Shown piece after piece: positions 49,821-62,534 of a DNA stretch of 64,000 nucleotides (positions are counted from its first letter, which is position 1; each line of letters opens with the position of its first letter). The DNA comes from Prunella strophiata (Eukaryota > Chordata > Aves > Passeriformes > Prunellidae). The stretch spans positions 72,270,330 to 72,334,329 of the forward strand of contig JAZBQD010000015.1 in assembly GCA_036583965.1 (NCBI GenBank). The letters run 5' to 3'. Made by a program: the position numbers and the translations under genes. The notes beneath the pieces were generated by a model. That model was not told the DNA's origin, searched no databases, and was given only the letters and a program-made list of their open reading frames with translations.

Positions 49821-52800
49821 TTATATTTCCTTACAAAACGAACACCAAGAAATACTATATCAGAAAAGACCACTTGTGAGAAACCATCTAAAAAGCACTG
49901 AGATATTTTCAGACAAATATTAGAATAGTATTGTTTTGTGAAAGTGAAAAAAAAAGTTGAAAGATTGCTCAAATATTCTAGTGTGATTCTATTACCTGTG
50001 CTAGTTATTTTGCTGAAACAATCTCTAATTACTCCAACATCAACTTGACCCTTATTAAAAGAAGAAAACCTACAGATGCAGAGAATTCAAGCATTTGATC
50101 CACATCTTCCTGCTCTGAAACAGCTCCTCTTTGCTTGAAACAACAAAGGACTGAAAAGATTACTATTGGTACCACAGCAAGGCTTGAGCAGAAGTTGTCT
50201 GTCCACTTCTCTCTTAGTACACAATGAAACAATAGTAACCTTTGCCTATAAATGAGTATAATGCCATTCCTTACACACTCTATGTTAATACAATAGTAGT
50301 AACAGTGTAGTAAGGGACCAGCAGCAGGGTATTTGCTGATGCTTTCTAGGGCTTCATTATTTTTGCCAAAGCAAGTTCTAGTTTTCTTCTTTAAAATTCT
50401 CACAGAGAAGGGATCTAGTACAGTTTACTTCTTCCTGCCCCCTCCAAATTACTTTCTTTTTACTTATTGTCATTTTCTTAAAGATGTAAAAACAGCTCAC
50501 TAATGACATTTTTGTTTTGGAAAAAAGCCTCTTACATCACATAAAATATGTTGCTACTTGTTTTGGAAAAAAACAGTGTAAATCAAACAAAATTTAACTT
50601 TTATGCCACCCATGCACTAAGAGCATCATAACAAGAGCTTTTTGCTTAAGCAACATGGAAAGGGCTACATGCTCCAGGAGACAGAGTACATAAGCAACCA
50701 GGATCCTATTTTCATGCTTGCTCCTGACCTATTTTCAGCCTCTCTTGACTTGTTTTCCCTTCAGCAGTCTCGTTAGATAGGTTTTTGAACTTTTCAGCAT
50801 AAGGACCATCTGTGAGTATGTTTTGGACAGCACAGGTTCAACAGGGCTGTGATCTAAGCACGGTTGTCAAAACACTGATGTAATACAAAATAAAGAATCA
50901 CCACTATGTTTGATTGCTTAGATGAGTCCAGTCTGTTCCTCCATCTGCATTCTTGCATATGGTCTCTCATACATGGTGCAGTTAATGAAGCTGCAGCACG
51001 CAATTTTCCAAACGCGCCCAGGGAGGGAATTGGTTACACACCACTCTGCAGAGGCAGAGAGTGCTGGAGCACAGTTGTAATCCAGGACAACAGCCTGTGG
51101 TTCTGTTTGTTATTGTAAAGAGTCACAGATAGACTCAGGAGTGCTGAGCTCACTCTGTATGTCATCGTAGGAAACACTGGGATATTCACAGCTAGTTTCA
51201 AGGTCCTGTGCTAATTTAGGGCTAAGGTCCAGTTGCATAACAAAATTCACCTACTGAAATTCAGTATCAATAAGAAGCAAATACACCTACACTCAAACAC
51301 TGAGAACTTTGTTTTCCTGTAGGCAGAATGGTAAGAAAGTTTGAAACAACAGCTGTAAACAGGAATACTGAAGGAGTCTCCTGAGGCTTCCACTGTGAGC
51401 TAGCCTGCATCTAGAAGCAGCAGCTTCAGGCCCTTCACAATATCATTTTGCACCATAAAATTATTTCAGGGGTAAAGTGGTATCATAAGCTATAGAGCTT
51501 ATTAAAATAGTAAAAAAAATATTAAAAGGACAAGAACAGAATTCACAAGGCCACAGTAACTTCCATTATATTCTATTTAACCCATTAATGACTGTTTCAA
51601 GACAACCAAATAAAAAGTCTATTCAAAAGAAGGAAGCCTGCCTGGCAGAAATAAATAATAAAGAGATAGAAAGTATTGCTTTATATGCCTGTTACATTTT
51701 GGGTAATATCTGAATGTCATATTTAGGTACTACTAAAAGCTCTGCATACATCTTCAAACTTCAGAAGTTTTGGATGTATAAATGCTCAGACTTTAAATTG
51801 CAAGTCCCTTTTATTCTTCTCTTCTACACATGTATGAAAAATGTGAAGATTAAAACATCAGAAATATTGAACAATGTTCTATAAATTCATTCAGCAAGGT
51901 AAGTCACCTTTTTGAAGGAGCTTCAGAAGGATTCATCTGCAAAAAAGGAAAAGCTTTGTGCTGGTCTTCCTTTCTTCAACTGTTCCTGTGAAATGCAGAT
52001 GTATAGCTGTGCCTCTGAAATATACTTTGTATCTAAAAGCTGGTATTGTGAAATCAATCACAAGTCTCTAACCCTTTCCTTTCACAGATTATGGACAGAA
52101 GTGCAAGCTTTGGATACTGATAACAGAATCAGAAATAACCATTCTTCTCCATGCTTCTTGAATGCACATATATTTATTTGTGGGATATTGCTATTCAAAT
52201 TAAAGTTTTTAAATAAAAATGAGAGAGAATTTGGACTCCATAAATTTTCTGTCATGTTGTTAGGAAGTGTGGTAGCCACCTGAACCTCAGATTATAGGAA
52301 GTTCTTTACTGGTTTTTAAGCAAAAAATGTTTGTTTTCTTACAGTGAAACAACAAGACTACAGTAGTTCATAGTAGTGATTGTACAACCAACTTAAGTAG
52401 ATGGTATAAGAGAGACAGATTATCCATCAGGGTTTGTATCAAGGTGCAAGAACATACTTAAAGGTAGAAAAGTGCAAATAGAAGTGGCACAATTTTTCAG
52501 TGGCTGTTCCCATTCAGACAAAAAATCAGCCTTAGCAGTAAGTGGTAGTGACAGCACCTCAGCTCGCCTGTAAAATTCATCAAGAACCTTCCATGTTGGA
52601 ATTATATGACTTGAGACGTGTTTTGGGTCAGCTAATGGAAGCAGTATCACTGCAATAAATCTTCTACTATTTCCACAGATTTTGAGGATGGCTAAAATTA
52701 TTTTATTTCTGCATCTTATTCCCTTAATTGTGCAACTTACTGTAGTTGATGTGAAAGAGTTAGAGACTCGTAATTCACAAAATACTAGGTTTTAGACACA

Positions 52801-53592
52801 ACATTTATTTCTGAAGCACAGCTATACATCTGCATTTCAAGACTGTGTCACTTTTCCATTTGTCCCATTCCTCCTGGTCAACTCATCTTTTTAATACCCA
52901 CGGCTCATTCTCTTTTGTTTAGCAAAAACATGAATTCATCGCATAGCATATACAAATTAGACACTCTTAAACAAAACCATGTGACCAAAAAAACCCCTTA
53001 TTTTTTGGCCATCTGCCAATATTATTTAGTTATTAAATCCAAAGTGGAACCAAAAGACCACATTTAAGTAAAGATTTATTAGAAAAGTATTTGAAAAAAC
53101 ATGAATACTTGAATGTTATGGTGAGAATATTAAGCCCTTCAAAAATCAGGAGTCCTTGCTTCTTTATTACAGTATTTTACTGCAGGCATGCTAAATACCT
53201 TATGAAAAAGTGAATTTAAAACCAGCAGAAGGGGAAGGATAAATTGCTTTATTCCCAAGAATGCATATTTCCATAAACTCAGTCACTTGTTTTAGGAGAT
53301 CTGTACAAATTCCTAGAGAGCAATTTCATTTGATGACTAGCATACTACACTATCAGGTAAACAAACCTTATACTTCCAGAATTATGCTGTTCTACAGGTC
53401 AGAAAGAATCTTTCAGTAAGATAAGTTAGCTAAACCAACTTATATTCTGTTCTTTTCCTTCTCTTTCCCACTTCTCCACCATTTTTACCCCCATCTGTAA
53501 CTCATATATTGATCAAATAGTATAAAAACTATTAACTGCTACTGAGTTTACTTGTCCTGCCTATGATAACAGTGTAATAAGTGAATTTTTCT

Positions 53593-53720
53593 TAAAAAAC
53601 AAAAACACCAAAAAAACCCAAAAAAAAACCAAACCAGCAAAAACCTCCACCAAACAAAAAAGCTCACCCAAAACCCAACCAACCAACCAAAAAACCAAAC
53701 CAAAAATTGCAAAACAAAAG
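53593..53720 (+). repeat. A/C-only asymmetric tract, ~120 bp
   Basis: About 120 bp dominated by A and C with hardly any G or T (aaaacaccaaaaaaacccaa, later cccaaccaaccaaccaaaaa). Small CCAA tandems are visible. It is the longest A/C tract of the set, and the resulting minus-strand open frame is a composition artefact. Confidence 0.85.
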
Positions 53721-54372
53721 CTACTGAAAAAGCTCACCCCAACTGTTTCATGACAAACATTACCTTGTGGAATTACTAAAGACTCAAGTGAAAGAAGGCA
53801 GAATAAATAGAAAAAATTCATTTCACTAAGGGACATCTAGTAAAACACAGGGGTCCCACGGAACCAGCTGGATTTCTGTTACCAAATTCAACAAGAGTAC
53901 AGCTGGGTTTTGCCTGGGGGAAGATGACAAAATTACATTGGTTTTGAGATTAATATGCAAGTTATGTAACATACATGCAAGAGAGGAATTTTTACATTTG
54001 ACAGAGGTGCAACTAATTCCATATGTGTTTAATGCACAAAAATGGAATATATGCATGCATGCATTTCTTAAACCTGTTCAAAGTCTATTTTGCTTATATG
54101 TGCAAGGTGTTTTGCTAGAACTGATTCACTTTAGTAAATAAAACACTCCCAAAAATGTATTTCTAAAAGCATTTGCGAGAAGTCATCAGACTGGATCAAC
54201 TACCTGTGTTAAGAGATTGAATTAGCATCTTGCCTATTCACTGGCAACATGACAACATAGCAGTTATGCCTTCCAGTCTGTTTCCCTGTCCCCATATTCC
54301 CATCCAGCCTTTCTTTGGCCTGCTATAACCAGTATCTCAGATCTCGTTCTTTGCTTTGGTCACTATGTACAG

Positions 54373-54428
54373 TAAAAACAAACCAAAAAAAAACCCAAAT
54401 GAAAACTAAACAAAACAAATCCCAAAAT
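54373..54428 (+). repeat. A/C-rich asymmetric tract
   Basis: A runs broken by C, CC or CCC with very few G or T (aaaaacaaaccaaaaaaaaa). It is less than 700 bp from the tract at 53593 and has the same polarity. Confidence 0.8.
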
Positions 54429-55702
54429 GTAAAAGCAATTTATATTGCCGACTCTTTGGCTCCTTGACAAACATCATTGCTCCAAGTCTGTTCTGTCAGT
54501 AGATCAACAACAATCTGTCATTTGGGGACCTGAAATATTTCCATCACCACTGATCAAAAGCCAAGTAGCTCCTCCCTGGATATTTTTAAAGGGAAGAGAG
54601 TCTCAGGCAGAGCAATCCATCAGCAATGTCAGCCTGAGGACTTCGATGGGCAGAACACAGCTGTGAAGGAAAACCTGCTCCCCCTCACTGGCCAGCTCTC
54701 CTCTGAGCAACTAGACTTGACACACAAACAGGAAAATCAGGTTCTTTGAAGTGCCTTTGTTCAGCCAGCTTTCCAATGAAATGACACCAGCATGTTCAGG
54801 AGTCAGAGATGCCAGGTCTCAAAAATCCAAGATGTCCCAAAATCCTAAGAGTAGGTCAAATTTATGTTGCACTTAACTGTTACTGTCAGGCATAGCATAT
54901 TCCTCAAATACCAGTGTTGCACTTGCTCACAAAAAAAATAAATTATTAAGTACATAAATTTTATTCTGGAAATCAAACTAAATTACTTTATCTATCTGCG
55001 TAAAATTTTATCCACTCTAAGCTAAATTGAAGGCATTAAACATGATCAAAACCTGGAATTTTTTTTTACCAGACAAAAACAGATGTCTCCTCTGCTGAGT
55101 TCAAAGACTGTTTTTCTTATACACATGAAACAGAAGAAATATTTATTACAAAAAGTTCACATCTCTTACTGATTGGGAAAAAAATCTACAAAACAAAATA
55201 AAACAAAATAGCAAGACCTTTACAGGCACTGTATCTCTGAGACTTAGGGATAGAAGAGTAAGAATTAATGAAGAGATAACTCTTGGCTACTTTTACACAT
55301 AAGGTACTCATAGAAAGGGAGCATGTAAGCCAACTAAGCAAAACTAAACTTCAAGAAAAGCAAAGAAGAAATGTAAAGGTTACATTTTACAACATAGCTT
55401 CCCACTTCATCCACATACAGTACTTGCTGAACAGATACATGGACTATAAGGAAATGTTTGTTCCTTGCTGAAATGAGGAGTATTAGCCATCCTTTGGGTG
55501 CTCATTATGAGAGTCTGCATTGAGAATTAAGTGCACAGGATCCCAGTGGAAACACTCAGGGGCTAACGAACTTCCATAGTTTGACCAGAATTGCATGCCT
55601 TGGAATTTTTTTTTTTAATTGAAAAAACTATGTAATGACACATGTTAGGAAGGCCTATGTACCTGAGAGTATTAAACAATTGCTTCTCAGAATAGTCACC
55701 AT

Positions 55703-55740
55703 GGCTTCATGATACCAAAGATTTTTTGGTATCATGAGCC
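55703..55740. repeat. 13-bp inverted repeat extended to 16 bp by a one-base bulge
   Basis: TCATGATACCAAA (55707-55719) pairs with TTTGGTATCATGA (55725-55737) around the loop GATTT. GGC (55703-55705) pairs with GCC (55738-55740) if T55706 is bulged. It is a strong stem in AT-rich DNA with no recognised gene or transposon around it. Confidence 0.9.
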
Positions 55741-57523
55741 TGCTTTTAATGCCAGTTCTTAAAACTCGTGATTCTAAATTTACCCTTTGATTAGACATGC
55801 ATGTTTCTAATTAAACTCAACCTGTCCATTCTTCTTTGAAGAGATTAAAGTCAGAGTCCCCCAAGACTCCTGAGGCTCTGTGCAATAATTTACTTGTTCT
55901 TGGTAAAGGCAATAGAAGTCAGAAGTGAAAAATAAGTGCAATAAGCTGCCAAGCTTGTCAGAAATACTTTCAACCAAAAATACATGCTACTGAATCTATA
56001 AAATCTGTAAGGGACTATCATATTTATTATAGCAGAAAAAGAGGAATTGGTGTTGCCTATCTCCTACGCATTCAGCTGTGGGATGCTGTAAGTCATCAGT
56101 AAAACAAATGTATGTGTAGTAGTTAATCCTCAAGGTCTCTGGCAGATTACAACCCTTTTCTTTTTTTCCCCAGAATGGGCCAAACTTTAACGTCTGAAAA
56201 TCACACAGACATAGCTGAGAAGGATCTGGAATTAACCTAGTGAGCCGTAAGCAGGACAAGACTTCCAACCCTGTTACTCAAAATCCTTCTGCTGGGAAGG
56301 TGACCCTGTTAAATGACAGAAGTAAAGAAAACAGAAGGCAACAGTCTTCTGATGCTTTAATTGTAAAGAAAATTTTGAGAATGTATTCTATATTTTTGAC
56401 ACTTACAAAGAAGATATGTACTATCACACTTCCAAGTTTTGCTCTTTGTGCCATCAGCTGACATGCATCAGCACTGCAGTGGAAATCCACATATAAAATC
56501 ACATTATTCTTGTAACTGAGGCTTCAAAACCATTTGCAGCAAGAATTCTACGACTCATCAATTACTGTCAACCTCCTTCATTAAAACACAAACTTTTTAA
56601 AACACCCAGAACTTTTTTGTTCTATTCCCTGCATTTCTAAGCACACTAGGTCAGACGAGGTTAGGCACTGAACTGAAGGTTCAGGTTACCATCATGTGGT
56701 GATCAAGGATACAGGGGTTTCATCAGAAGTACTCAGAAAGTAGCAGATATGAGTAATCATTTTGTTAAAATTTTTCAAAATGCTCACAGACTAACCTAGA
56801 TTTTGATTTGTAAGAATTCACTAGATGTACCATTCTGTATTTAGTACCTACACTTGCTAGCAGCCCCAACTCCAGCTTTCTATGAGACTTCAATTTCTCC
56901 ATCACACAGAATCTCACCTACTACAGTATCATGCCATGCACAAATTAGATAGCACCATTAGGCACATTCAAAAATTGTCCTGAAGCTTGGTTGGCATGAG
57001 AAATGTGAGAAAGTGATGGTGTAATGAATATAAGCAAGCAATAAATAATAAATAAGCAAGTACCTGCTTATTTAAAGAACTGACTCTACAAATTCTGGTA
57101 TACAAGACAACAACAAGGTTTGTACAGGCAAGATTTACACGTTTAATCCTGAGGCATTTCCATTGCTGAAAACCTTTAAGTTGTTGTTTTCTTAGATAAT
57201 CATTCTCTGACTGAGCCTTCTGCCTTCTCACTCTGCTTTTCACTGAATATGAACATCCATATCTAATGTCATGACATTTTTCACACAAAAAAAGAGCATG
57301 AAAAAGCTTTTGTCTTCCCATATGCCAAACAGGTAAAGCAACAGTCAACCTCTTGTCAAGAAGGGCAATTTTTTTTGAACAAGCAAATTTGACTGGGACA
57401 ACAACAACCTGCCTTCGAAGAAACCTGATTACTACCCAGCCAACATGCCAAGATTTGATTCATTTATGCCATCTTCAGAAAAGTGTGCTCTTTGCTCACA
57501 TAAATCTAAAACAATGCATACAT

Positions 57524-57596
57524 TAAAAAACAAACAAAAACCAAACAAAACAAACAAAAACCACAAACAACCCCCCCAAACAAACAAACAAAAAAC
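57524..57596 (+). repeat. (CAAA)n-like A/C tract
   Basis: Imperfect tandem CAAA/CAAAA units with a central CCCCCCC. It is a degenerate microsatellite of the A+C class. Confidence 0.88.
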
Positions 57597-58702
57597 ATAG
57601 CCACTTATAGATTCAGCTAGCATATCAGAAACATACAAATACATGAATTCCAGAATTTAGGTGGAAAACTGTTAAGAAAAACAAAAAAGTTCACATGTTC
57701 TGTTTACAACATCCAGTGCATGTTTTCTTGCCTTTCAGATATTCAGCTTTAAAAATTGTAGAACTCTCTTGGGAAGCAGGAATTAAAATACCTTGAAAGT
57801 TATTGTCTGGAGCCTTGAGCTACCTCTCAGACCATCCTTGCCAGTCACCCTTCCAAGCTGCTTGCTAATTCTGATGGAAAGCACATACTTCTACAGGATG
57901 TAGATTACAGCCTATAGTCATCCTAGTGGAGCCAAAAGGTACAGCAATTTTCTCCTACAAGACTGAAACTTACTCCTAATTATTTTCCCATAATAAACAT
58001 CTTAGTATTTAAATGATATTATCTAATATAAATCTGACATAACTGAATGTGTAAGGGTTAAGTCTTATTCAGTGGGTTTAGAACAATCAAGAATCCCAGC
58101 AGAATATATATTTACACTACCTGTTTATTTCCTTTAGCTCCCTCCAAAATTTCAGCCTTAAAGGGATATCTTGGCTACTTAATTGAATAACAACTGACAG
58201 TATTTTAACAGGAGAATGTACCCATGGTTGAGAAAAGAAGATGTTTATGTTACATTAAGCAGGCAAATTTAAGTTACACTGTCAGTAAAAGTAATTATCT
58301 TGACCAAAAGGAAGTTGCTCTACTGTGAAGATTTTTGGGAGATGAAGAAATCAATTGTAAATTTAGCAAGGAAAAAAGAGTGAAAGACAAAAACATTGAA
58401 AACATAGGAGGGGAAAATGCACAAATCCTCCTCTACAGAATGTTTTATGTAAAGCCCCTTTGAGTCTCAGATAGTCTTGATTCTGGATGCTACAAGTCAA
58501 ACTCCACATATTTGTGGTTTCTTAAAATGAATTAAAACAAGTGGAAAATAATAGTTCATTATATAGTAGAAATACTACAATTAAAACAATAAACCAAAAC
58601 AAAATATAACATCAAACATGGTTATTTTATATATGATTTTTAGAAAGTTAACACCATTTTGGCAGCTCTGAGAAGTACAAAGTTTAAAAGTTTCATTAGA
58701 AA

Positions 58703-58762
58703 CCTGGGGGGTTTCTTGGGGGAGCTTAGGTTGGGTGGTTTTTGTTTGTTTGTTTTTTTTTT
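58703..58762 (+). repeat. G/T-rich tract with G clusters
   Basis: Clusters GGGGGG, GGGGG and GGG are followed by TTTG repeats and a T run. The plus strand could form a weak G-quadruplex. It is a member of the asymmetric tract set. Confidence 0.75.
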
Positions 58763-59019
58763 CAGAAGCTTCAATAAAATAGGCAGCAACCAAAAGGACA
58801 AGATAATACATTTTGTTCCATGCTTTATGTGTCTTGAAGTTATTGCTTATTATTATAATAGAATTTTGTAAAGTACAATAGGCAGATTAAGAGCCAGTAG
58901 GATGCACTAGAAGTTACCATGCCAAGAGCAATTTAAACAAATATTAAATGCTTGCTCTCATAGATAATGAAATGTTTCTCTGTTTCTTAGTTCTAGACTA
59001 AACTGGCAGCTTATACAAG

Positions 59020-59035
59020 AAAAAAAAAAAAAAAA
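59020..59035 (+). repeat. poly(A) run, 16 nt
   Basis: Sixteen consecutive A residues. Confidence 0.9.
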
Positions 59036-61226
59036 CTATTAACATGGCAACTGGGTTACATAGAAACAAATAGCATATTTCCTTTTCAATACTATTGAAT
59101 TTAAATTTTGTCCAGCATAATGCCAGACAATCTGGTCAGGCAATCTGCTTTTACAACCCATTCACTACACAAAGTTAGCACATCCCAAGGGGATAGAAGA
59201 AATTGTTTCAGTGTGTCATGGTGCATTCAGATTTCTTTCCAGGTAAGCCTAGCTACCAAGGAGCCATTTAGCCAAAGGGTTGTGTGGTTCTGCAGTGTGT
59301 GAGCAGAGGACTACTTACCTGTCCTGCACAGACACTTCCTATTCATATGAGAGAAAATACTTTTCCCAAAATACCCACGTTGAAAAAGGCCAAAAATACA
59401 ATGGTTTTCCTGGAATAATATCTTCTGTCATGACAAAATCAATCTCTTCTTTAAGAGCAAATGTGGTTTAGTCCCGTTTGAGAGTCATTCTGTCACTTCA
59501 GAAATAAATTTTCCATATTTAAAACTGTAGCCTCTATTAAGGTATGTTGTTTACTTGCATGTTATTAATAATTCTACTACTAAACTTAATATTGTGCGGG
59601 TAAATAAGAATCCAAAATTCATCCTCTAATAAGATTTTTCTGAGAACTTCAAAGAGAAAAAACAATCACTTGTATTTTTGTCAAACCTTAGCTGTAACTT
59701 CAAATATCATACTCTTCATGTCTTACAAGAACAATCAATGAGCATCAAGACCACAGATCCTTATTTAAGTGAAGAGTACTGTAATAATGCATTTTCCTTA
59801 TCTAGCTGATACTCCTGAAAACAGCTGCTTCTAGGATAGAAACATATGCTTGAAATGCTAACAAAGATATGCTGGAATTTCCACAAGTGATCGGCTCTAA
59901 AAATCATATCACACTGAACCATGAAATAGAAAATGTACCTGAAATTTAGTGCAAAATTTAACACTCATGAGTTCCGCTGATTCTGTTATCTGCTCCATTT
60001 ACATGCCAATCTACACCCCTACCTAAAAAGGCTTCTCTTAAAACCCTTAAAATAAACTACTCCAGCACTTCTTTTGTAGAATAAGTTGATTTTACACGTG
60101 TCTTGAGCAAAAAATACTCAACACCAAACCATAGCCATTAAATTGCTACCACCCATCAGCAAAGGTAAATTATACAAATCTGAATTGTGCAAAAATATTT
60201 TTTTTAGCTGCTACTATTTCTATTTTGTGCAACTGTCTGTTAGAGTTCATTATGTGAGGATGAAATTATCTTGGTATTGTTACCAACAAAAACCCCAGAG
60301 CAAAAGTCAGGGGCTTGTGTCACCAATGAGCTATTTATTGCTTTTAGCATTTATTAAGGCACCTGACAAACAGAACTTGAGAATTGTAGCTGGAATCCTT
60401 TCCCAAAAGCATCTTTCTTGCAATCCACAAAAAAGTCATGCAACTGGCATTTGGAAATAAATACTTAGTTTCCCACTAGCAGCTTTGGGGTGTATTTCCC
60501 TCAGTAGGTATACACAGCACAGCCCGCTACTCCTTTTTTTTTTTTCCAAGCCTCTCTTATATAACAGACTGCAAAAACCATCTCTGAACAACGTGATCAA
60601 GATGTGATCTCCTCTTTTGGAACTACAACATTCAACATAATCACATTCAACCCAGTCCCGAGCTATTAATCAACTTCTTACTAATGACGATGATCGATCG
60701 CAAGTTCTCTGCAGTTTTGCAGCTGATAGTCAGTCAAGGCTCCCAGAGGATCATGTCATTCACAGACCAAAATGAGACAGCTTCACCAACTCGGCTCAGA
60801 AATTAGTCTTACAAGGGTATTTGATCATCGAATAATGATTTGCTTAAATATCACAGTTGTTCTAGGTGATTTGGGTTTAGTGTTGGGGGCTCCTCCCCAG
60901 ATAACCTCTGTAAAGGCAACAAAAGCCCTAAAGCCACTTGAGTCTCAGAGGCCCACAAGTAGGATATACAGCAGCTTTCTCTGGAGACCTGCCCTTAACC
61001 CTTTCGTGCCATATCATTTATACACTGCCAACTAACGAGGCTGTGTGAAAAAGATAAACCCAGCCTACATGAGTTACATAATCAGTTCATTTTTTAAGAC
61101 AGGATGAATATATCCCTAAGTACAGAATGATTAAAGATTTTTTTTTTTCCTCTCTTGACTTTGCAAGAGACACAACAGACTTACATAAACTCCATATAAT
61201 TCTGGGTTGTCCTCCCTCTGTCTTGA

Positions 61227-61248
61227 GGTACGTAAGTCTTGACGTACC
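61227..61248. promoter_or_regulatory. CRE-like inverted repeat upstream of the CpG island
   Basis: GGTACGT (61227-61233) faces ACGTACC (61242-61248) over 8 bp, and the right arm contains TTGACGTA, close to a CREB/ATF half site. Two CpGs in otherwise CpG-poor DNA are consistent with a constrained site. Binding is not shown by the sequence alone. Confidence 0.25.
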
Positions 61249-61833
61249 CTATGGAAAGGTTTGCTACAAAGCAAAGCTCAGGCTGACTCACTGTTTTCAT
61301 TTTACATATAGGCTACCTATAGAGACTTTGAAAATAAACCCACCATGTGAAGTTTTTACTTTACCTTGTTATTGCCAATAAAAAGGCATACATGTTTCAA
61401 GGGTTACAGATATCAGTTACTACAGCCACTAAAGTTAAGAGCTGGATGTTCAATAAAGGAGCCTATTCAATTCTAAATATTTCTTCCAAGTTTTGGATTT
61501 ATCTCTTCTGTAACGCATAGGGTTAAGCACGACCCCTGAATCCAAACAAAGCACACCCCAACAAAGTAAAAGAAAATATAACAGCACAAGAGACTGTATT
61601 ACACTCTTCCGTGTATTCGTCCTTCCAGTCCCTCCAGGAGAAATTTAACATGGTTTCTAAAATTATCCCTCTAACGGGTTTTCTCATTTTTCTCCAAGAT
61701 CCCTGGCCAGATGAATTTGTGTATTACATGTACTGCCTGTGCCGCTGCACCTCCTTCCTCTGTGGTGACTTGATTCAGCTGAGGCTACGATTTGACCGAT
61801 CGATGCAAGCACATTACACACCAGAATAAGAGT

Positions 61834-61842
61834 AAGGTAAGG
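61834..61842 (+). other. Plus-strand splice-donor consensus
   Basis: AAG followed by GTAAGG, with the intron beginning at 61837, is a good donor match on the plus strand at the left edge of the CpG island. GTAAG-like repeats here (gtaaggtaagggtaaag) make chance more likely. It is recorded because it is the main argument against assuming a leftward gene. Confidence 0.25.
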
Positions 61843-62009
61843 GTAAAGGAAAGAAAAGCATCTCTCCTTTCAGCCATTAAATATAGATCAACGTAACATC
61901 ACAGCGCACATCGCGGCTCCCCTCCCCACCCCCTCCGCCCGCTCCTCGAGCGCAGGATTTCGCAGACGGTGGCTTCAAAGGAAGAGCACACACCCCGCAC
62001 ACCCCTCCG

Positions 62010-62044
62010 CACACACACACAGACACACACACAGACACACACAC
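62010..62044 (+). repeat. (CA)n microsatellite inside the CpG island
   Basis: CA dinucleotides interrupted twice by GA (cacacagacacacac). It is length-variable in principle and lies within the candidate promoter or first intron. Confidence 0.9.
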
Positions 62045-62524
62045 GCTGCACAGGCACACAGAAACACGCAGCAGCCGTCGCTCGGAGCCGCCCCAGGGCG
62101 CGGGCTCCGCGCAGGGCCGGGCGCTGCCCCCGCCCGCGGGTTCCCGGGCCCCTTCATCTTCTTTCTCCTCTTCTTCCTCCTCCTTCTCCCTGGCCCATGA
62201 CTTCACCGCCGTAACGAGCACATTAGTGCAGGGCGTCGGGAGACACTGTGCCGCGGATGCCCTACATAGGCAACGACCAACGTAGCAAGAAAGGGAGGAA
62301 AGCGATGGAGGGGGGAGGCCCGGGAGAAAGAGCCGTGAGGAAATAACGCACTTTGTTACCTTTCGGCTGAGGGCATAAACACCGCTCCTTGCAGCCCAGC
62401 CCAGCCCGGCTGCCTCGCCGAGGGGAGCAGCGCAGGACCCCGCACCAAGAAGAAATATCACGCAGGCGGGAAGGGTGTGTGGGGGGGAGGGGGACGGACC
62501 TGGCACCATTACGGTGCCTGTCGT

Positions 62525-62534
62525 ACTCACCGAT
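62525..62534 (-). other. Minus-strand splice donor, candidate end of exon 1
   Basis: On the minus strand the sequence reads GCCGATCG, then GTGAGTACG. The last exon base is 62531 and the intron begins at 62530. It matches the GTRAGT consensus in all six positions and sits in the middle of the CpG island, where first-exon donors usually lie. An ATG at 62567-62565 would give a 12-codon start (MFGSKQAESAPI) and a phase-1 split codon, but its -3 base is T, a poor initiation context, so the exon may be untranslated. A second short ATG frame (62688-62653, 11 codons and a stop) would then be upstream. I do not recognise the gene. Confidence 0.4.

Larger units (their letters stand above)
48291..61880. 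other. AT-rich non-coding DNA leading to the CpG island, no gene recognised
   Basis: 13.6 kb with no supported exon or RNA gene and no CR1. It holds copy B of the dispersed repeat, two hairpins (48672-48697 and 55703-55740), a T-rich tract (49751-49820) and several A/C or G/T tracts. From about 60,640 the sequence becomes richer in CpG (for example acgatgatcgatcgc near 60685 and ggtacgt/gacgtacc near 61227-61248), which suits flanking regulatory DNA, but no specific element can be proven by eye. Confidence 0.55.

Noticed and set aside
53561..53836. Minus-strand frame rich in Phe, Val, Gly and Leu
   Set aside because: It is a translation of the A/C simple-sequence tract at 53593-53720, not a membrane protein.
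61611..61829. 72-codon plus-strand frame with a Cys-rich segment (YYMYCLCRCTSFLCGD) near the island
   Set aside because: It looks exon-like at first sight, but I recognise no family. Its relation to the donor at 61837 is unproven: a stop precedes the donor, so it cannot be a simple coding exon using it.
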